Of a DNA stretch of 64,000 nucleotides, positions 61,562 through 64,000 are shown in pieces. The DNA comes from Desulfoluna butyratoxydans (GTDB taxonomy: Bacteria; Desulfobacterota; Desulfobacteria; Desulfobacterales; Desulfolunaceae). Every line of letters starts with the position of its first letter. The stretch's first letter is position 1. The notes under the pieces were generated by a model that ran no database searches, had not been told where the DNA came from, and saw nothing but the letters and a program-made list of their open reading frames with translations. The stretch covers positions 248,001 to 312,000 of the forward strand of contig NZ_CAADHO010000002.1 of the NCBI RefSeq assembly GCF_900699765.1. The letters are read 5' to 3'. The position numbers were made by a program, and so were the translations under genes.

Positions 61562-63799
61562 TTACCTTATCCCGAGTTCCGCGTTAAGATCCTTACAGAG
61601 CCCTGTCACCGCTCCTTTCACTGCCTGCCCATCCACCTCAAGGACCGGCACCGCCCCCATGAGGGCGTTGGTGGCCACCACCCCGTCCATGGCAATCAGA
61701 TCGGCCGCAAGCAGCGGTTCGCGCACCGCCGTGTATCCCCAGGCTTCCAGGATGGGGAGCACCAGGGACTGCATGACCCCGGGAAGCACATGGGGCGAGG
61801 CCGGAAGAATCACCCGGCCCCCGGACAGGGCAAGCAGGTTGGCCGTGGCCAGCTCCGACACCGAGTTGTCTCCGTTCATCAACAGGGCTTCATCAGCCCC
61901 CATGCCCTCGGCATAGGCCAGAGCCTTGAGGCTCAGCAGGTAGTTCAGGCTCTTGTGGTCGGCCAGGGAGGTCATCCGAGGCGAGGGAAAGGAGACCACG
62001 CTGAGCCCCGGCTTCTGGACCACCTCCAGACGGTGGGTGTACGGCCGGGCGGTGACGGCCACGTGACCGCCGAAAGGCAGGCTCTGATCTTCCCCCTGCC
62101 CCAGCATGATCTTGACCGCCGCGCTCTTCCCGTCAAGCCCGTTGGCCTCCACAACCTCCAGGATAATGGCCTCCCAGGTCAACTCGGGCAGGTCTCCCCC
62201 GAAAAGCCCGAACCAGCTTTTTTGCAGGCGTGAAAGGTGGTGCCCGAGAAAGGGAACCCTGCCCTTTTCCACGCGCAGGGTCTCAAACACCCCGGCCCCG
62301 TACTGCACGGCACGGCTCATGACGGGAAATCCCGCACCTGTTGCCGCCGTCAGGCGACCGTCCAGCCACACCATCGTCTCCCGGGCCTTTCCCTTGCGAT
62401 GCCCGGTAAAGGCGTTCATGAGGGTCTCTCCTTTGTGGAGGGTCTCGTGGAACTCCGCCTCGGGATCGGAGTCGTAGACCACCCCGCCCCCCACGGAAAA
62501 ATTCACCCGCCCTTCGCAGAGGGTCGCGGTGCGGATGGCAATGGAAAGGTCCATGGTGCCGTGGAAGCTCACGTACCCCATGGACCCGGTGTAGACATGG
62601 CGGCAATCGCTCTCCAGCTCGTCGATAATCTCCATGGAGCGGATCTTGGGGCAGCCCGTGATGGACCCCCCGGGAAAAGTGGCCCGGAGCAGGTCCACGG
62701 CATCGGCGCCGCGATCAAGCTCTCCTTCCACGGTGGAGACAAGGTGAAAGACGTTTTTGTAGGCCTCCACCTTCTTGTGCCGTACCACGGAGACACTCCC
62801 CGCCCGGCACACCTTGCCGATGTCGTTGCGCATCAAATCCACGATCATGGAGAGTTCGGCGTCGTCCTTGGGGCTGGCTTCCAGCTCCCGCTGCAGGGCC
62901 GCATCCTCCTCCGGGGTCTTGCCCCGGGGCCGGGTGCCCTTGATGGGCCGGGACTCCACGGCCCGCCCCTCCAGCTTGAGAAACCGCTCCGGGGAGGTGG
63001 AGACAATCTGATGGGAGCCTGCCTGGACGTAGGCGAAAAAGGGTGCGGGGTTGGCGGCGAAGAGCTCCGTGAACAGGGCGTAAGGATCTCCGGTAAAGCC
63101 CCCTTCAAACCGCTGGGACATGTTGACCTGGTAGATGTCCCCGGCACGGATGTACTCCTTGATCCGCTCGATGGCGGCCATGTAGCCGGGCATGTCGAAA
63201 TTGGATGTGAACCCGCCGACACCGCCGAAGCGACCCGGGGCAGGGGCAGGGCCTTTGAGCCGGTCCAGGAAGGCCTCCTCGGTATGGGCCGCCTCCTCCC
63301 GGCTCGCCGCCGTCACCCAGAGGGAGACCTCGCCGGTGCGACGGTCTTCCACCACCAGGGCCTTTGGGGCGGCAAACCAGAGCTGGGGCAGCCTGCGACG
63401 GTCCAGGGTGGTGCGGGGCAGTTTTTCCACAGCATCCTTGAGGTCGTAGGCAAGGTACCCGAAAAGGCCCGAGGCCACCGGCCCCCAATCGCTCTCCCCG
63501 TCCAGGGCAAACCGCCGGGACAGGGCCCGCACCGCGTCAAAGGGGTCTGCGGTGAAGCGCTCTGTGCGCCCCTTTACGGCAAGGGTCATCTCCTCACCGT
63601 ACCCGGAAAGGGTCAGAAAGGGCATGGTGGCCAGCATATGATATCGGGCGGAGTCGAGTTCTCCCCCGCTGAGAAGCACCACGGTGCCCTCATCCCGGGC
63701 AAACCGGGAGGCAAGGACCTCAAAGGATTCTGTCAACGTCAGCGCTCTGCGCGTGATCACCAGGCCGTGGGGCCATGAATTGAAAAGCCTGTCCAACAC
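61562..63799 (-). CDS. PabB-PabC fusion: aminodeoxychorismate synthase component I with aminodeoxychorismate lyase
   Basis: This 745-residue fusion makes p-aminobenzoate for folate. The N-terminal chorismate-binding part (about 1-470) has YIRAGDIYQVNMSQRF, PIKGTRPRGKT with the Lys typical of PabB (not TrpE), LIVDLMRNDIGKVC-like text and MEIIDELE. The C-terminal class IV aminotransferase part (about 480-745) has SRAVQYGAGVFETLR and the PLP Lys in SLADHKSLNYLL, as in PabC. The start is put at GTG 63799 because GGGAGG lies 7 bases upstream; an ATG at 63841, 13 bases after pabA, lacks a site. It follows pabA directly. Confidence 0.92.
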   Translation of the reverse strand: MLDRLFNSWPHGLVITRRALTLTESFEVLASRFARDEGTVVLLSGGELDSARYHMLATMPFLTLSGYGEEMTLAVKGRTERFTADPFDAVRALSRRFALDGESDWGPVASGLFGYLAYDLKDAVEKLPRTTLDRRRLPQLWFAAPKALVVEDRRTGEVSLWVTAASREEAAHTEEAFLDRLKGPAPAPGRFGGVGGFTSNFDMPGYMAAIERIKEYIRAGDIYQVNMSQRFEGGFTGDPYALFTELFAANPAPFFAYVQAGSHQIVSTSPERFLKLEGRAVESRPIKGTRPRGKTPEEDAALQRELEASPKDDAELSMIVDLMRNDIGKVCRAGSVSVVRHKKVEAYKNVFHLVSTVEGELDRGADAVDLLRATFPGGSITGCPKIRSMEIIDELESDCRHVYTGSMGYVSFHGTMDLSIAIRTATLCEGRVNFSVGGGVVYDSDPEAEFHETLHKGETLMNAFTGHRKGKARETMVWLDGRLTAATGAGFPVMSRAVQYGAGVFETLRVEKGRVPFLGHHLSRLQKSWFGLFGGDLPELTWEAIILEVVEANGLDGKSAAVKIMLGQGEDQSLPFGGHVAVTARPYTHRLEVVQKPGLSVVSFPSPRMTSLADHKSLNYLLSLKALAYAEGMGADEALLMNGDNSVSELATANLLALSGGRVILPASPHVLPGVMQSLVLPILEAWGYTAVREPLLAADLIAMDGVVATNALMGAVPVLEVDGQAVKGAVTGLCKDLNAELGIR

Positions 63800-63854
63800 C
63801 GTGGGGCCTCCCTGCTTCCGCCGGGCTGAAACCGGCGCCATAGATTTTTAGCGG

Positions 63855-64000
<146 letters not shown>

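Overview
The window is GC-rich chromosomal DNA from a sulfate-reducing bacterium of the Desulfobacterota. The main evidence is a complete dsrMKJOP operon (the membrane complex of dissimilatory sulfite reduction) with an RsbRD-type gene in front. A huge CoA-dehydratase activase, a FlgM gene paired with a DVU0524-type partner, and delta-proteobacterial styles of Lon, PgpH and PhoH agree with this. Species cannot be fixed from sequence alone; a Desulfobacteraceae/Desulfoluna-like organism fits. There are no rRNAs, CRISPR arrays, transposases or prophage genes.

Layout. 1-1214: 5' part of an NfeD/ClpP-class membrane protease gene. 2035-7709: RsbRD gene and dsrMKJOP, ended by a strong terminator. 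8052-14140: activase and a secreted fibronectin/beta-barrel fusion. 14397-18229: fdhD, plsC, rbgA, PilZ. 18322-23080: lysC, tsaE, nnr, pdxJ. 23373-27173: ybeY-pgpH-phoH. 27575-30397: cvpA, mazG, hisH, hisF. 30598-34232: flgM cluster, Nudix, fructose-bisphosphate aldolase. 34632-42759: MscS-like protein, trkH, lon, MFS. 43236-51319: HTH regulator, old-yellow-enzyme-type reductase, sfsA, gamma carbonic anhydrase, orphan histidine kinase, M18 aminopeptidase. 51890-52670: tRNA-Phe/Asp/Glu operon and a divergent tRNA-Gly. 52869-55385: cupin, LUD protein, thpR, trmH. 55631-59110: giant reverse transcriptase-nitrilase fusion. 59401-64000: acidic hypothetical, yhbY, TetR, pabB-pabC fusion and the end of pabA.

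Two things stand out. First, the 1159-residue protein at 55631-59110 has the layout of the defence-associated 'unknown group' reverse transcriptases (RT fused to a C-terminal nitrilase, DRT type 1-like). Its RT active-site box is degenerate (HDLE where YxDD is expected, PEE where PxG is expected), while the nitrilase Glu-Lys-Cys triad looks intact. Second, at least ten intergenic spaces carry a modular repeat that starts with GCCTCCGGCGG, usually within a few to some tens of bases of a stop codon. Many are bounded by two inward-facing copies. Between copies the hairpin arms change together, so pairing is kept while sequence is not; this points to a conserved RNA or single-stranded DNA structure.

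Most of the rest is housekeeping. All assignments come from reading motifs by eye; no database search was run.
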